Shown: positions 22,808 through 34,269, numbered from the stretch's first letter. The stretch: DNA of 64,000 nt from Alopecurus myosuroides (GCA_028641055.1 CM054060.1:299401835-299465834); one strand, 5' to 3'. The notes: generated from the sequence alone by a model not told the origin. Program-made: numbers and translations.

Positions 22808-25800
22808 TGTCGTACCCGGACTTATATAGGATACTCACCGGGCCGTTGAATAGTAGATGATTGGATTACGAGGCCTACCTGCACCCGCACCTCTTACGAG
22901 TAGGCCAACACATATAGTGTGACAACCAATCTCTACTATCCACCGTCGGTGTAAACCATCCCATAGAGATCAGGATACTACCATTGACGTACTTCATACC
23001 ATACACACATGGTACGTCAATGGCGTTTAACAAAATGATAGCGCAACAGATCTCTAAGACACAAAGAAATAGAAATAAGTTGCAAATGGCTCTCATTAGA
23101 GCAGAGATAGCAAATACAATCATGCAGAGGACACATGTCACAACAATTCATCATTACATCACAGCGGAAGCATCCAAAGTGTCTGAGTACAGACAAGAAC
23201 CAAATAGGCCTAGGAGGCCGGGAATGAAAAGAAAACGGAGCCCATCCACGTAGTCTCGGATCCTGCCCGGGTCCGCTATCTACTCGTCAACAGCCTCGTC
23301 GTACTCCACGTAGTAGCCTCCATGGGGATCCTCGGAACCGTAGTCTGCAGAACACGCAGCCCCATAGGGGCCAGTACAGACAAGTACTGGCAAGCAAGAC
23401 TCACAATTCACCAAAGTGTACCCGGCAACACCAGGTACAGATGCTTTAGGTTCAACGGAAGAATAAGTGATACAAAAGTACGGCAGCGGGCTGCAGTAAC
23501 CAACTACAGAGACACGCTACAACTTCCGGCTAACAGAAAGAGATAAGATAGCGTATCGTAACCAACTATTACTAACCACCAAACAAACCCATCCAATGTT
23601 ACCCCCTACTAAGGAATCAACCCAAGGATAACTCACACTGTTGATTAGGGTGACATCATTCTTATGGTGGAAGTAATCTATATTACTAGTCAAGTTATTA
23701 TAGTTAGATGTAAGTTGTCTGAGTACTTGTTAGCCAGCACTTCCACCAAGTCATCCATAACCGCGGACAACACGGCTTCTCGAGAATATTTAACCCTGCA
23801 GGGATGCACCAATGTAGCCGTACACGTAAGAATATCCCGCCAGATGGAAATGCACTTCCACCAAGCGAGACACTCAACACAACCCAACTCTTCTTCGCAT
23901 CAAGCCCAAAGAACCTCGTGCAATTGAGCGCACGACTAATCGAGCCCCACGAAGAAAAGGGGACCCTAATAGCACTCTAAGAACGTGTCTCCCTAAATGC
24001 CGACTACAAAAGCTCCACCCTGGCCACGGGTTCGCACCTGCATATGCATGCGGCAAATGGAAAACCCGAACTATGAGGCGATTTGGACGAGATGCGAATC
24101 GAATCAAATTGAGGGGGGAGCCCATAAACGCTTCCCACATGCGGTTAGTGCGCTCATCATGGATCAGTAGACAAGACCCTTTTCCTAATTAGGGTCGACA
24201 CTAGCAGGCCTCAAAACCACGCCGGGCCTCCTGCCGGTGCCTTATCATCAAATTATTATTACCCATAGCATTAACAGATTGTTGTTTAAACTTCGAGCCC
24301 ACATAACATAATAAAATATGGTAAAAGAAGTAACGGACATCAGACTCGAGCACAAGCAACCCTAAGCATGCTAGTAAGACACAGGCAACAAGCAACGGGG
24401 TTATAGGTGTGGAGGTGAGGCAATATCAGGGTTATAGAATAACATGTGATAGGATCGGGACACAAGCAACGATTCATATGGCTAGCAGAATAGACAACGG
24501 AAAGTATCGGTATCCAGTGTGGAAAGGACACCATGGTTCATGTGAGTGAATACTTGCCTGCAAACTCAGTAGCCTGCTACTGAGCTAACTCCTCAGAAGT
24601 AGTGTCGTAAACCTCGTCTGTCTCAACGTCGTCGTCTATTCGAGAAGAAGCAAACAAACAACGAAGAGAGACGAACAATCAATAACATGGCATAATGCAC
24701 AAACATGGGATGATGCATGACAACTTAATTGGTGCATCAAAGATAAACTAATTGACATGGTAACATAATTAAATGGGCTCATATGCAATTTAGATTGCAT
24801 ATGGAAAGCCCATGAATTAAGGTTGAATTAAATGATCTACAAGTAACCATCATGTGAAAGTAGATTAGAATTATGCATGGATGATGAAAACAAAAAGGAA
24901 ACAACAATAGCTTCAATTTGATATGTTGTTTACCAAGTTTGGAATTTTATTTATTAAGTTATGAAATTTGGCTTCTTAAATGAGTTACACAAGCATTTGT
25001 TGTTTTCACCAATTTTAATTGTTCAAATTAGATAACAAAGTTCATATTTGGAAAGAACACAAAATTTTAGGTGGAATACATGTTTCATTTGTTGAGAAAG
25101 GAATTAAAATGAATTACTTATGAATTAAACAAGTGTAAACAAGATTTAAATGAATTTAAATCAAGTATTAATATTAATTAAATTTTATTTGTTCAAAACA
25201 TCAAATAAAATTCATATTTGAAAAGATTACATTTTTCTGGTTTGAAAACATATTTTATATGTCCCAAAAGAATTTAATTTGACCAAGTTATGAATTTAGC
25301 AATTTTAAATGATTTAAACAAGGTTTAAATTATTTAACCAATTTTAATTATTCAAAACATGAAACAAAGTTTATATTTGGAAAGGTGGTTCAATTTATCA
25401 TGGAAAACATATTTTATATGGGCCATTTAAATTAAATTTGAATTAGTTAGGAATTTAACCAAATTTAAAATGAGTTGTTTGAATTTGAATTTGAAAACAA
25501 TTTGAAATGTTCAAAACAGTGAACAAATGAGTTAAACAGGTAGAGAATTAAATTTGGGTTGGAAAACATATTTATTTATTTTATTTGGAGTTGTTATGCC
25601 AAAGTTATTCATATTTGAAATGTGTGGGCTAATCTGCAATTTTAAAAAGCATACAGTTTGGTCCAGGGGCCTAGCTGCGAAATTAAATTCCAGAATAGGT
25701 CCCTGGGACTTTTCTTACGCGCCCAAAGCCACCCCTGGGTCACTGGCAGTGGGCCAGTGCCCAGCTGTGCGCTGCGTGGCCGCGGGTGTGGGCCTACGTG

Positions 25801-27124
25801 GCCATTACTGCCACTGGCAGGTGGGCCTGCGCACTTGCGTGGCAAAGGCAAAAATTTGGGGATTTAATCCCGCGAGCTGGGAATCAAACCCACGCCCTCG
25901 CGTGCTGGTGCGCTGTGCTGTTGCCACTGCGGTGGCGAAACGTTTTTGTCAGATAGGAGGCGCGCGCAAGTATAAGGTTCAGTTTCGACAGTGTGACTGA
26001 AACTGAAGAAAAATTTCAGTTAACTCAAATCCATCGAGGGGTCGTTGGTCGCCGGCAGCGAGCTGCTGTTGCTCGTGGTGCTGCGTGTCCGTGGACAGGT
26101 GCAGGGCGCCGTGTGCGTGTGTGTCCTTGCAGAGAGGAGGGAGAGGGGAAGGAGACAGAGGAGAAGCTCACCCTCTCTGAAGACGTAGCAGAGGCTCGGG
26201 GTGGACGACGGCGGCGACAGAGGCACGGACGGCGGCGACAATCCGGGAGCTTCCAGGCGTGGTCGAGGAAGCGAGGATGACGGCGGCAGTACGGGGGCTC
26301 GATCCCCATGCTCAGCCCGCGCGGAGAAGCATCGTGGGCGCGGCGATCGCCGGAGTTTCAGTACGGTGGTGGTGCGGTGGCATGCAGAGAGAAGAACCAG
26401 AGCGGCGAGGGAGAGAAAGAGAGGAGAAGAAAGCGGCGGCAGCGAGGAGAAGGAAGGAGGGAGAGGGCTAGCCCTAGGGCACGGCCTGGGAGAGTAGTTA
26501 TAGGGGGGAGGGAGCAGGTGAGCTCCCTGCTCGGTGGGGGAGCCCCCCTCCGCTCTCTGTCTCCGTACGGAGGTAGGGGAAAGAGATAGGGGGTAGCAGG
26601 CCGTGGGTCGGGCCTGGCTGGTGGGCGCAGCCCACTTGGCTGGCCTGCCCCTCTCTGCGTTTTCTTTTATTTTTTATTTTTTGATTCTGTTTCTTTTTTT
26701 TTGCAGAAAAAGAATAGGAAGAAAAGAGGTAGTTTTAGGGTTAGAAAAATTAGGGTATAATGTTTATAGTTTAGTTATTGTGAAAGAACAGGTGTGCAAC
26801 TTTCTGTTTTTCAAAAATTTCAAAATGGTTGCTGTTTGTATTTTATTTGAATTTGATTGAATTTTGATATTAAATGAATAATTAAAGGGAACAATTTAAT
26901 AGTTTGAGCTTTCTATTTTATTGGAAACAAATGGATGTTTTATTTGAATATTTCTATTTGGAAAATGTAACAGAACAAGTATGAAACAAAAAATTGAAAA
27001 TTGGTTTGAAATTCAAATGGAAAACAACAGAAAAACAATTGCAATGATTATGATGATATGATGCAAAACATAATTTAACAAAAAGCAAACATTCTAGGGT
27101 TGTTTTCATACTTGGGATGTTACA
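22808..27124 (-). repeat. Tekay LTR, right copy (5' LTR of the complete unit)
   Basis: It begins TGTCGTACCC and ends GATGTTACA on the plus strand and is 4317 bases long. It is almost identical to 12506-16807. The first 70 bases differ at 3 positions, and several long stretches are identical. The 15-base length difference comes from small indels near the T-rich run around 26660. Directly beyond 27124 the sequence changes to Tat gag in mid-gene, which marks the insertion point. The other edge of the array is lost, so no target duplication can be tested. Confidence 0.9.
22981..23023. repeat. Perfect 12-bp inverted repeat inside Tekay LTR, right copy
   Basis: CCATTGACGTAC and its exact complement GTACGTCAATGG are separated by 19 bases. 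It is the counterpart of 12679-12721. Confidence 0.7.
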
Positions 27125-28926
27125 TCCTCCTCCTGGAAGCGGTGGGTAATTTTGAGTGGAGGCGGATCTTTTCCTCGCGAGTGCATCCGAGATTTCAAGA
27201 AACTTTCGGCAATCCTTAAGAAGGTGTGTTGCCTTAGTTTTACCCGTGCGCTTATCTGTGAATAGATGTAGCGAGCAGTATGCATCGAGGTCTTCCTCGG
27301 GGGATTTTTCTTCAACCTTTGGCCTCCACTCGCGATTTCCACGGCGACCGGAATCGCGACTCCGCGTAAATTCCGCGGCGACCAATTCCTCTCTATCCTC
27401 ATGGTCGTAGTATTTTCTTCTCTTCCTTCGGCCATGACGGTCGTCTTCGTGTGCGGGTGATGATGCTCTCTCATTGCGCACCGCATCTTCTCCGTTAGCC
27501 CACTTTTCGGCTATGATCATCAGCTCCCCAATAGTCTTGGCTGCAGCCCTGCCTAGTTCCTCTCTGAAAGTTGTTCTTCGGGCGCCTTTCGCGAAGGCTT
27601 CAATCGCTACTTCTTCTGAGATAGTTCCTGCGATATTTCTGAGCGTAGTCCATCGCTGGATGTACTCGCGTGTGGATTCGCCGCTTTTCTGCTTGCATGC
27701 TCGCAGTTCTTCAATGGTGGCTGGCCTCTTGTAGGTCGACTGGAAATTCTTGCAAAAGTCACGGTGCAAGTCATCCCACGATGCGTAGCAAGATTTTGGT
27801 CTCCTTTCCAGCCAACTGCGGGCCGCGCCGGTGAGATGCAAATTGAGGTATTGCATAGCCGTATTCTTGTTCTCACGTTGGCATTTTATTGCCGTGAGGT
27901 AGTCGCTTAGCCATTGAGAGGGCTCGAGTGAGCCGTCGTATTTCGTCACTTCCGTACTGAGCTTGAATATTTTGGGTAGAGGGGCCTCGCGGATGCTGCA
28001 GGCAAAACAGAGTGCTCCGCAGGTTTCGTCATCCGAGGAGCCGGACGAAGAGCGCTCGCGATATCGCGAAGCCCTTGCCTTATCCACCCTTTTTTGAGCG
28101 AGATCCGATCGCGCGTCGTATTCTGGCTGGTCGCGGTCTGCATCTTTCCTTGGTTCCTTGCTTCGTTTTCTCGAACGGCTGCTGTGATGCCGCGAGCTTT
28201 TGTCTCTCGGGCTATCTTCACTGCTGCTTCGACTGTCGCCTCGTCGTCTGGCCTCTTTTCCTCGACCACGGCGCGGTGACCTATCCTTCCTTGGTGAAGA
28301 GCTTCTGTGCCTGCGGGGTGTTTCCTTTTCTTTCTCCTTCTCCCGTTTCTCCTTCTCCTGCTGCTCTTCAGCTTTCTTGCGGTCGTGAGAGGCGAGCCTT
28401 GCGGCTGCCAGACCTAGTCCTTTACGTATCTGCTTGTACTACTCCGCCCGAGGATCACTTTCCGTCGGTTGGTTCATCTGCATGTAAGTTGCTGCGGCTA
28501 GAACTGCGGCGCCAGGGGTTTGCGGGTAGACGTTGCCGTCGTCGTCGACTCTCATGAAGGAGGGTGTGGATGACCGGTTGGTTCCGGCTAAAGGCTCGTA
28601 GTTCCTGGATGATGACGCGTGTCCCTTCCTCGCTGGTCGGGTACTGACCGAGGGTGCGAGGGACAGTTCGGCTCGTCGTAGGCTTGATTCGTCCGCCTCT
28701 CTTCTGCGACGGGCCAGATCTGCTCGGGCGTTTTTGATGGTCGATGTTGCTCTCACTAGATGGTAGTGGTAGGCAGTTAGATCTTCATGTGGTGCTCCTG
28801 CTGCGGGTGGCTGACTCGCTCGCATAGCCTCCTTGGCTCGGTTCCAGGCCTCCCGCGAGACACCAATTATGTTGCGCTCGTTCGCGCTAAGTTCGGTCTC
28901 CGGAGGCTGTTCCGATCCTGCCATGC
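27125..28926 (-). pseudogene. Tat gypsy gag, one stop codon, truncated by insertion
   Basis: The likely start is the Met codon at about 28926 (MAGSEQPPETELSANERN), since the frame upstream runs into the primer site and LTR. A helical N-terminal region is followed by a long Lys/Arg/Glu-rich linker with RS-like repeats (about 28400-28150). The capsid core follows (LEPSQWLSDYLTAI, then ARSWLERRP near 27830 and TREYIQRWTTLRN near 27660), which is typical of gypsy gag. An in-frame TAG lies at 28439-28441. The frame ends in PPLPGGGCN at the Tekay junction, before any zinc knuckle. Gag would package element RNA; this copy cannot do so. Confidence 0.8.
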
Positions 28927-29328
28927 AGACTTGGGCTAGTCGTGGCCCGTGCGTCCTAGGCGTAGATCGGGAAGCTTTCCGTACCCGAGATGGTTCCTCT
29001 GTCGAGAGGGTGTGGTAGTCGTTTGCGTTGAAGCGGATGGATTCGCCACTTTTCTCCAAAGGGAAGCGCGAGTCGACGGCTCCTGATTCAGATTCAGATT
29101 CATCCGAGAAGTGGAGGATCCCGTCCCTGTCTGTCACGAACTTGAGGCTTCCGAACGTCAAGGTGACGCTCCTCTCCAGATCTTCGAATACCGGGCGCGA
29201 TTCCGGCGAGTGCGGTGTGACCACGACGGATCCGATCCGTATAGGATTGTTCGGAGCCGTAGTCGATGGTTTCCAACGGGAGTTGGTTGTCGATGAAGCC
29301 GAAGATGTCGGTGATCCAGCGCCCGCCG

Positions 29329-29348
29329 TTCCCACAGACGGCGCCAAT
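29329..29348 (-). promoter_or_regulatory. Primer binding site of the Tat element
   Basis: On the minus strand, directly after the LTR end, it reads ATTGGCGCCGTCTGTGGGA. This TGGCGCC-type site is characteristic of many plant gypsy elements and differs from the Met-type sites elsewhere in the window. Confidence 0.75.
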
Positions 29349-29930
29349 TGTCGAATCCCTAACTCAACAAATCCCTTCGGTGAACCTATCGGGTTTCGAT
29401 TAGGAGAACCCATGAGCGCTGGTGGAATCGTCGGCTAGACACGGGGCGAGATTTACCCAGGTTCGAGGCCCTCGTAGAGGTAAAACCCTTACTCCTGCCT
29501 CTTGTCGATCTGTATTGAAGATTAGATCGGTTACAATGGTGGTGCTCGAATCGAGAGTAGGATCTCGAATTCAAGGCTTTGGGGTCGTGCGGTATTGCTT
29601 GGTCCTCTCCTGGGGGCTCTCCTGGCCTTATATAGATGGCCAGGTCTCGAGTCCAACCCGGAGAGGACTCAAACTCTAACTAGGTCGGTTACATATTTCC
29701 TAGCTTAACCCGCAAGTTAGTGCGGGTGGGCTTCACTTGGGCCTTCTGGAGTATTCCAAGGGCGCCTCTTCTTGGGCCTTAGCCTTGGGCCCGAGATGGG
29801 GTGTCCTTATCCGCAGGGTCCATAATCCATATCTTCGTCACCCGTGTTGGTTAATCAATTCCTTAGTCCTTGATGTAACTACTGGATAATTTGGAGGCTC
29901 CAAGTTTCAGACGCACTATTTTCCTTATCA
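29349..29930 (-). repeat. LTR of the Tat element (5' LTR)
   Basis: On the plus strand it begins TGTCGAATCC and ends TTCCTTATCA (TG...CA), 582 bases long. The inner edge is fixed by the primer site; the outer edge is inferred from the CA. The matching 3' LTR is not in this window. Confidence 0.8.
29627..29636 (-). promoter_or_regulatory. TATA box in the Tat LTR
   Basis: CTATATAAGG on the minus strand, about 280 bases from the LTR's inner end, positioned to start the genomic RNA of the minus-strand Tat element. Confidence 0.55.
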
Positions 29931-30271
29931 GGGTACCTAATGGGACTGGAAGGTTTTTAATGAGGCGGCTTGAATGCTTATATATATAGTGTGTGTTTAT
30001 TTAAAAAAAAACTGACAAGCAACCAGACGGTTTCCATTCAGCCAATCAAAGCACTCACGAAGGAGACCGCGCACTCACGAAAGAGACCGCAAATGCCAGA
30101 GGGCACCAGATCACTCGTGGACGGTGCACCACATCCATTAACCTCGAGGTGGCCGAACTCCTAGCCAAGGCTCTGTCACGCCTGTTATATCGGGGCTGAC
30201 TACCAGGCTAGACTCGAAGACCTGGGAGCTTTTAAGTGGTAGCGGTCACGAGACGAGAGGGGACAAATATT
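29931..30271. other. Spacer between Tat LTR and LINE-2 tail
   Basis: No gene seen. It contains a run of nine A near 30002-30010 and a near-perfect tandem pair of an 18-19 base unit (ACTCACGAARGAGACCGC) near 30051-30089. Confidence 0.4.
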
Positions 30272-30682
30272 GTTTTGAAGGAGGTAGCAAGCTGCTGCTT
30301 CGATTCATTAAGTAAGGGGACGGACAAGAAGCCGGGAGAAAGTACATGGATGAAGTTACAGATTTTTAAGACTAGAAAAGGAGGAAGAAAGGTCCAAATA
30401 GTGAAGGAAATAACTATACATGACTATGAAAAAACAGGTCACCGCACTTGCTAATCTCCAGGAGGCCACGACATGGACAGGACACCGGCGGTCCGCCACA
30501 ATCTGAGCTCGTCTAGAATCTCATAGACTAACACCACTGCCTGGCGCTTTTTATTATTGAAGATGCGGTTGTTCCTTTCCTTCCAGAGTATCCACCAAGT
30601 GAGCAAAGCAATAGAGCACCATCTCTGTCTTAGCCGATGAGGGATAGATTCCATGGTGTTAACCCACCAGCCCTATAAGCTG
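30272..30682 (-). pseudogene. LINE-2 segment 5: ORF2 C-terminus and 3' UTR
   Basis: The minus strand reads the closing motif of grass L1 ORF2 proteins, WWVNTMESIP followed by WWILWKERNNRIFNN and LRLWRTAG, in the range 30682-30480. A stop and about 190 bases of 3' UTR follow. One stop codon near 30675 and one frame change interrupt the join to segment 4. The short A-rich end near 30272 suggests the element's 3' terminus. Confidence 0.75.
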
Positions 30683-32274
30683 TTGATGGCTGACGTTGGT
30701 ACACCCAAGAGAATGGTTATGAAGAGTGCAACGACAAGTTTTTCCTCAGAAAGAAACCAAGGTTGAATCGACCAGTAGGAGAAAGAAGCAACTTCTGAAG
30801 GTTGATGCAGATGATGTTGGCAGGACGCACTACCGGTTCAGCAGCAACGTGGAACCTACACAACACAATCAATTCACTTTGCCCCGACGCAGCAGTGAGG
30901 TTGTCAATCTCACTGGTTTTGCTGAAAACAAATAGGTTAAACGCATGGTGTGGAAAACAGTAGAGAAACAATGTGAAAACAATAGTAGCAGTGTGAAAAC
31001 AGTAGGAACAATATGAAAACAGTAATTGCAGTGGTTGTATTATCAGTATGAGGAAATGGACCGGGGTCCAGAGTTCAGTAGTGGTGTCTCTCCATAAAAG
31101 ATAGATAACATGTGTGGTGAATAAATTACAGCTGGGCAATTTATAGATATTGAAACATGCATGACATGATGATTACTATGTGATTCATGCGGGCATTACA
31201 ACAAGACTCATAGACCATTATCCAACTGTATCTATGACTAATAATCCACCCTTAGAATGTCATACGAGCAATCCATGGGTATTAAGTTGCAAGGAACAGA
31301 TAATCACATTAAGCAAAGTGTGTAATGTAAACAATGTAAACATCGTTGTTTTGTCCCTAATGGCAACAACACATCCCATATTCTTCATGTTTCTGTCACT
31401 CGAGCATAAATGCAAGCGAGACATGAACCCAATATCTAGCATAAGTACTCCCTCTTGGAGTCACTAGCATCTACTTGATCAGAGTATCTACTAACAACGG
31501 AGAGCATGCAAGATCATAAATAACATACACATGAAAAGAACATGATAGATTGATAATCACGAGACATATAATTCAATATTCATCGGATCCCAGCAAACAT
31601 AGAATGTAGCATTACAATAAGTCTTAATCATGTAGGGCAGCTCACAAGATCTAAACATGAGGCATAAAGAGGAGAGAACAACCATCTAGCTACTCCTATG
31701 GACCCGTAGTCCAAGGATAAACTACTCACACATCATTCCGAAGGCGGGTATGGTGGTGTAGAGCCTTCCGGTGATGATTTCCCCTCCCGACAGGGTGCTG
31801 GGGAGAGCTCCAGAACCCTCCCGAACTAGGGTTGACGATGACGGCAGCCTCTGGTGTTTTTAGTGGAAAATGCTTCTCTATTTAGGGTTAACCTCCCGAG
31901 GGGTATAAATAGGTGAAAGGGCAACGTCGGTGGGCGTCCATGGGGCCGACACCACCCCGGGCACGACCAAGGGGGTGCGCCGCAGTATGGTGTGTGGCCT
32001 CTGTGGCCCCCCTCCGGGTCTCCTCCGAACTTCGTGTGCGCGACATATTTCTAAGACCCCTGGTTTTTAAATCGTCCAATTTCCGAGAATATTTACAGAA
32101 CAACTTTTCTGAAACTAAAAACAGCAGAAAACATGAACTGGCTCTGTGACATCTTGTCAATAGGTTAGTCCCATAAAATCGATAAAAATGGCATAAAGTG
32201 TGTAGCAAACATGTAGAAAATAACATAAAAACAACATGAAACATCAGAAATTATGGATACGTTTGTGACGTATC
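30683..32274 (-). mobile_element. 1.6 kb non-coding repeat of the TGATACGTC type, inserted in LINE-2
   Basis: On the minus strand it opens (T)GATACGTCAC and closes near GCCATCA(A), flanked on both sides by AGCTG (30678-30682 and 32275-32279), a perfect 5-bp target duplication. It has no long coding frame. The opening resembles a very abundant pooid repeat. A TATTTATACC box on the minus strand near 31904-31913 and a GC-rich leader follow. A purine-rich segment near the other end (about 30725-30940) is also conserved in such repeats as I know them. The 5-bp duplication suggests a non-autonomous LTR-type or related element; the class is not certain. Exact termini may be off by 1-2 bases. Confidence 0.65.
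30955..31030. repeat. Short imperfect tandem repeat
   Basis: Four imperfect copies of an approximately 18-20 base unit containing GTGAAAACAGTAG/GAAACAAT lie within the 1.6 kb repeat. It is probably replication slippage. Confidence 0.5.
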
Positions 32275-32510
32275 AGCTGCCCAGATTGCTCATGGTCAAA
32301 TCCACTTGGATGTTTGTACGGTGCAGCTGAGACCAAACCATAGCCGAGTAGGGGCAAGAAGAAAAAAGGTGGTGAGCAGACTCCTGCTCCGAAGAGCAAA
32401 GACTGCAAATAGGGTAGTGCGGCAGCCCTCTCTTTGCCAAGTTGTCCGCCGTCCAAGCCCTGTCCCGGAGAATGATCCAGGCGTGAAGCTTGCACTTTGG
32501 GATGGCTTGA
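32275..32510 (-). pseudogene. LINE-2 segment 4: zinc-binding region after reverse transcriptase
   Basis: The minus strand reads a typical Cys/His stretch of plant LINE ORF2 (zf-RVT-like): AWIILRDRAWTADNLAKRGL, then ICSLCSSEQESAHHL (CX2C...HH). It is bounded on the right by the MITE and on the left by the 1.6 kb repeat. The frame shifts once after the HHL motif. Confidence 0.75.
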
Positions 32511-32821
32511 GACTAGCCATAGTGGGGAGTATCATATATTAGTATCATGCATATGATACTAGTGTATGATACTACCCCTATAATGCATAGTATCATGTAG
32601 TAGTATCATAGCCACATAGTATTTATTGTTTTGTAGAATCCCAATATAAATATGTGGACAAGATTTAGTTGTTATTAAAATATCTAGTTTTATATGCTAT
32701 GATACCGTAACATAGGTAGATACCACCACACTCTCTTTCTTCATTAATTAGCTGCCACGTCAGCTTTTTTGTGGGGCCAAGTTGCATGATACCAGCTATG
32801 ATACCACCACTGTGGCTAGTC
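32511..32821. mobile_element. MITE, 311 bp, in LINE-2
   Basis: The left end GACTAGCCATAGTGGGGAGT and the complement of the right end (GACTAGCCACAGTGGTGGTA) are inverted repeats with few mismatches, and a 3-bp TGA flanks both sides (32508-32510 and 32822-32824). The interior is AT-rich, repeats the motif GTATCATA in both orientations, and has no coding frame. It interrupts a LINE frame. The 3-bp duplication would fit a CACTA- or PIF/Harbinger-like donor; I do not assign a family. Confidence 0.8.
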
Positions 32822-34188
32822 TGAATGGGACAGATGTTTGCCAGCATCTCCGAAGGAACAATAGCACTGAACAAGAAAAGATAGGCAGAGCGCGCCGAAT
32901 AAATGCCATTAGGAGTCCACTTCTAGAATACCGCATTCGGCTGGCCATCAAAAGTAATGTGTTCTCTCTGATCCAGCAGCTGCCACATCTGGAGATACTC
33001 GAGGAGCGTGGGGAGGCTTGGGTTCTGCTTGATGGAAGCAATCCACCCTCTGCTAGAGACATCTCTCACCGAACAGTTTTTGCTCCTAGAATGCTTAAAC
33101 AAGTTAGAGAATTGCTGACAAAGCGGAATCCCATTTATCCGGTGCGACTTCCAGAAGCTAGTAGACAGACCATTGTGGATAGTAATAGAAGTAGAGTCAC
33201 GATATGCCAAACGCACCTCCTCGTCTACAGGCAGAGGAAGGCTGAGCCAGGGCTCTGCCACATCCAGCGCATCCTAAGTGTAATGCCATGAAGGATGAGG
33301 TTAGGGATTCCCAGCCCCCCAAACCTCTTAGGCATGCAGACAACGGACCAATTGACGAGGCATTTTCCACCATTAACAATGTCAGAGGTAGCCCAAAATA
33401 AGGCCCTTCTCAACTTATCAAGCAACCATTTGGGATGGAAGATCGCAATCATCTGGTACGCCGGAAGGACTGAGAGGACAGTTGAAACCAGAGTCAGCCT
33501 TCGAGCGAAGGTAATCCACTTAGCTTTCCAACAGGCCAAACACTTCATGAATTTGTCGATGATGCGTTGGAAATCAACTCTCTTGAGCCGCTTATCGGAA
33601 AGTGGCAGACCAAGATAAGTGCAGGGAAGCTGCGCAGGTTGGCAATAAGCTTCAGAGAGAGAAAAGTTTAGATCTTCTGAACTACAGCTGATGGTAAAGA
33701 TGTTGCTCTTGAATTTTTTTGGCTTGAGGCCAGAGGCTACCAAAGAGGTAAATAATTTCCATCGTACCCCTGAGATCCTCAATAGAAGGCTTTAAAAAAT
33801 CATGACATCGTCGGCATATAGAGAGGCTCTGAACCTTAAGTGTTGCCTGCCAAGATTGCCCAGAACATAGTTGATCTCTGCAGCGTCAAACAGCTTTGCA
33901 AGGTAGTCCATCACAATAACAAACAGGAGCGGGGACAAGGGTTCCCCCTGGCGCAGCCCTCTCCGATGGAAAATAGGCTCGGAGAGCAATGAATTTACCA
34001 TGATCCTCGTGGAGCTAGAGGCAAGCAAATGAACCAACCAGTTGATCCACTTCGCGCTGAAACCCCGGTGATGCAGCAGGCAGATTAGGAATTCCCAGCA
34101 CACTGAATCGAAAGCTTTAGAAATGTCAATCTTGATCATAAGAGCAGGGGTCTTATTCTCCATTAGCGAACGAATGATCCCTTACACA
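32822..34188 (-). pseudogene. LINE-2 segment 3: reverse transcriptase core
   Basis: The minus strand carries the main catalytic motifs: LMIKIDISKAFDSV (first Asp, about 34140-34100), GLRQGEPLSPLLF (about 33975-33935) and YADDVMIF with the YADD box at 33807-33818. The thumb-side and connection regions follow (CTYLGLPLSDKRL near 33620, KAKWITFARRLTLVSTVLS near 33500, GGLGIPNL near 33310). A TAA lies at 34182-34184 and a one-base loss occurs in the T/A run just after YADD. At 34188 it is cut by the Helitron. RT would copy LINE RNA at a nicked target; this copy is dead. Confidence 0.88.
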
Positions 34189-34269
34189 TCGAAGAACAAG
34201 CAAGAGCGGAGGAGCTGGGCGCCATCCCGCGCTATCCACGTGGTGCCCTTAGGCTGGCTTTTTTTTTGT

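Larger units (their letters stand above)
11215..27124 (-). mobile_element. Tekay-type Ty3/gypsy array: partial leader, LTR, internal region, LTR
   Basis: Two near-identical 4.3 kb LTRs (12506-16807 and 22808-27124) flank a 6.0 kb internal region with primer site, leader ORF, gag-pol and polypurine tract, all read on the minus strand. Beyond the left LTR the sequence does not change to host DNA. It continues into a second primer site and 1.29 kb of leader, matching 21519-22807 almost base for base. That is the signature of a head-to-tail tandem made by unequal recombination. The third LTR and most of the second internal region are missing. The lineage call is based on the chromodomain and the LTR and gag-pol layout. 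Confidence 0.85.
27125..29930 (-). mobile_element. Tat-type Ty3/gypsy element: LTR, primer site and gag, cut by the Tekay array
   Basis: On the minus strand, a 582-bp LTR (29349-29930) is followed by a primer site, a leader and a gag gene that ends abruptly at 27125, where the Tekay LTR begins. The pol half of this copy is not in the window. The short LTR, the ATTGGCGCC primer site and the long charged gag fit the Tat lineage (RIRE2-like), which is a judgement from general layout. Confidence 0.75.

Noticed and set aside
8396..29930. The two Tat fragments flanking the Tekay array as halves of one element
   Set aside because: They are in opposite orientations: integrase end on plus, gag end on minus. 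A simple insertion cannot give that.
5646..30025. GACAAGCAACC shared by 5650 and 30014 as a target duplication of a 24 kb insertion
   Set aside because: The flanking sequences and the elements between them do not form a unit; an 11-base match is expected by chance or from a common repeat.
1..34188. LINE-1 (1-4612) and LINE-2 (30272-61702) as one split element
   Set aside because: On the minus strand the 5' part of an element must have higher coordinates than its 3' part. LINE-1 holds ORF1 and endonuclease at lower coordinates than the LINE-2 reverse transcriptase, so they are two copies.
34189..34230. Inverted repeat between AGGAGCTGGGCGCC near 34208 and AGAGGCTGGGGCGCC (complement of 53507-53521) as TIRs of a DNA transposon
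   Set aside because: The left copy does not lie at the element end, no target duplication fits, and the TC...hairpin...CTAG structure with A/T insertion explains both ends as a Helitron.
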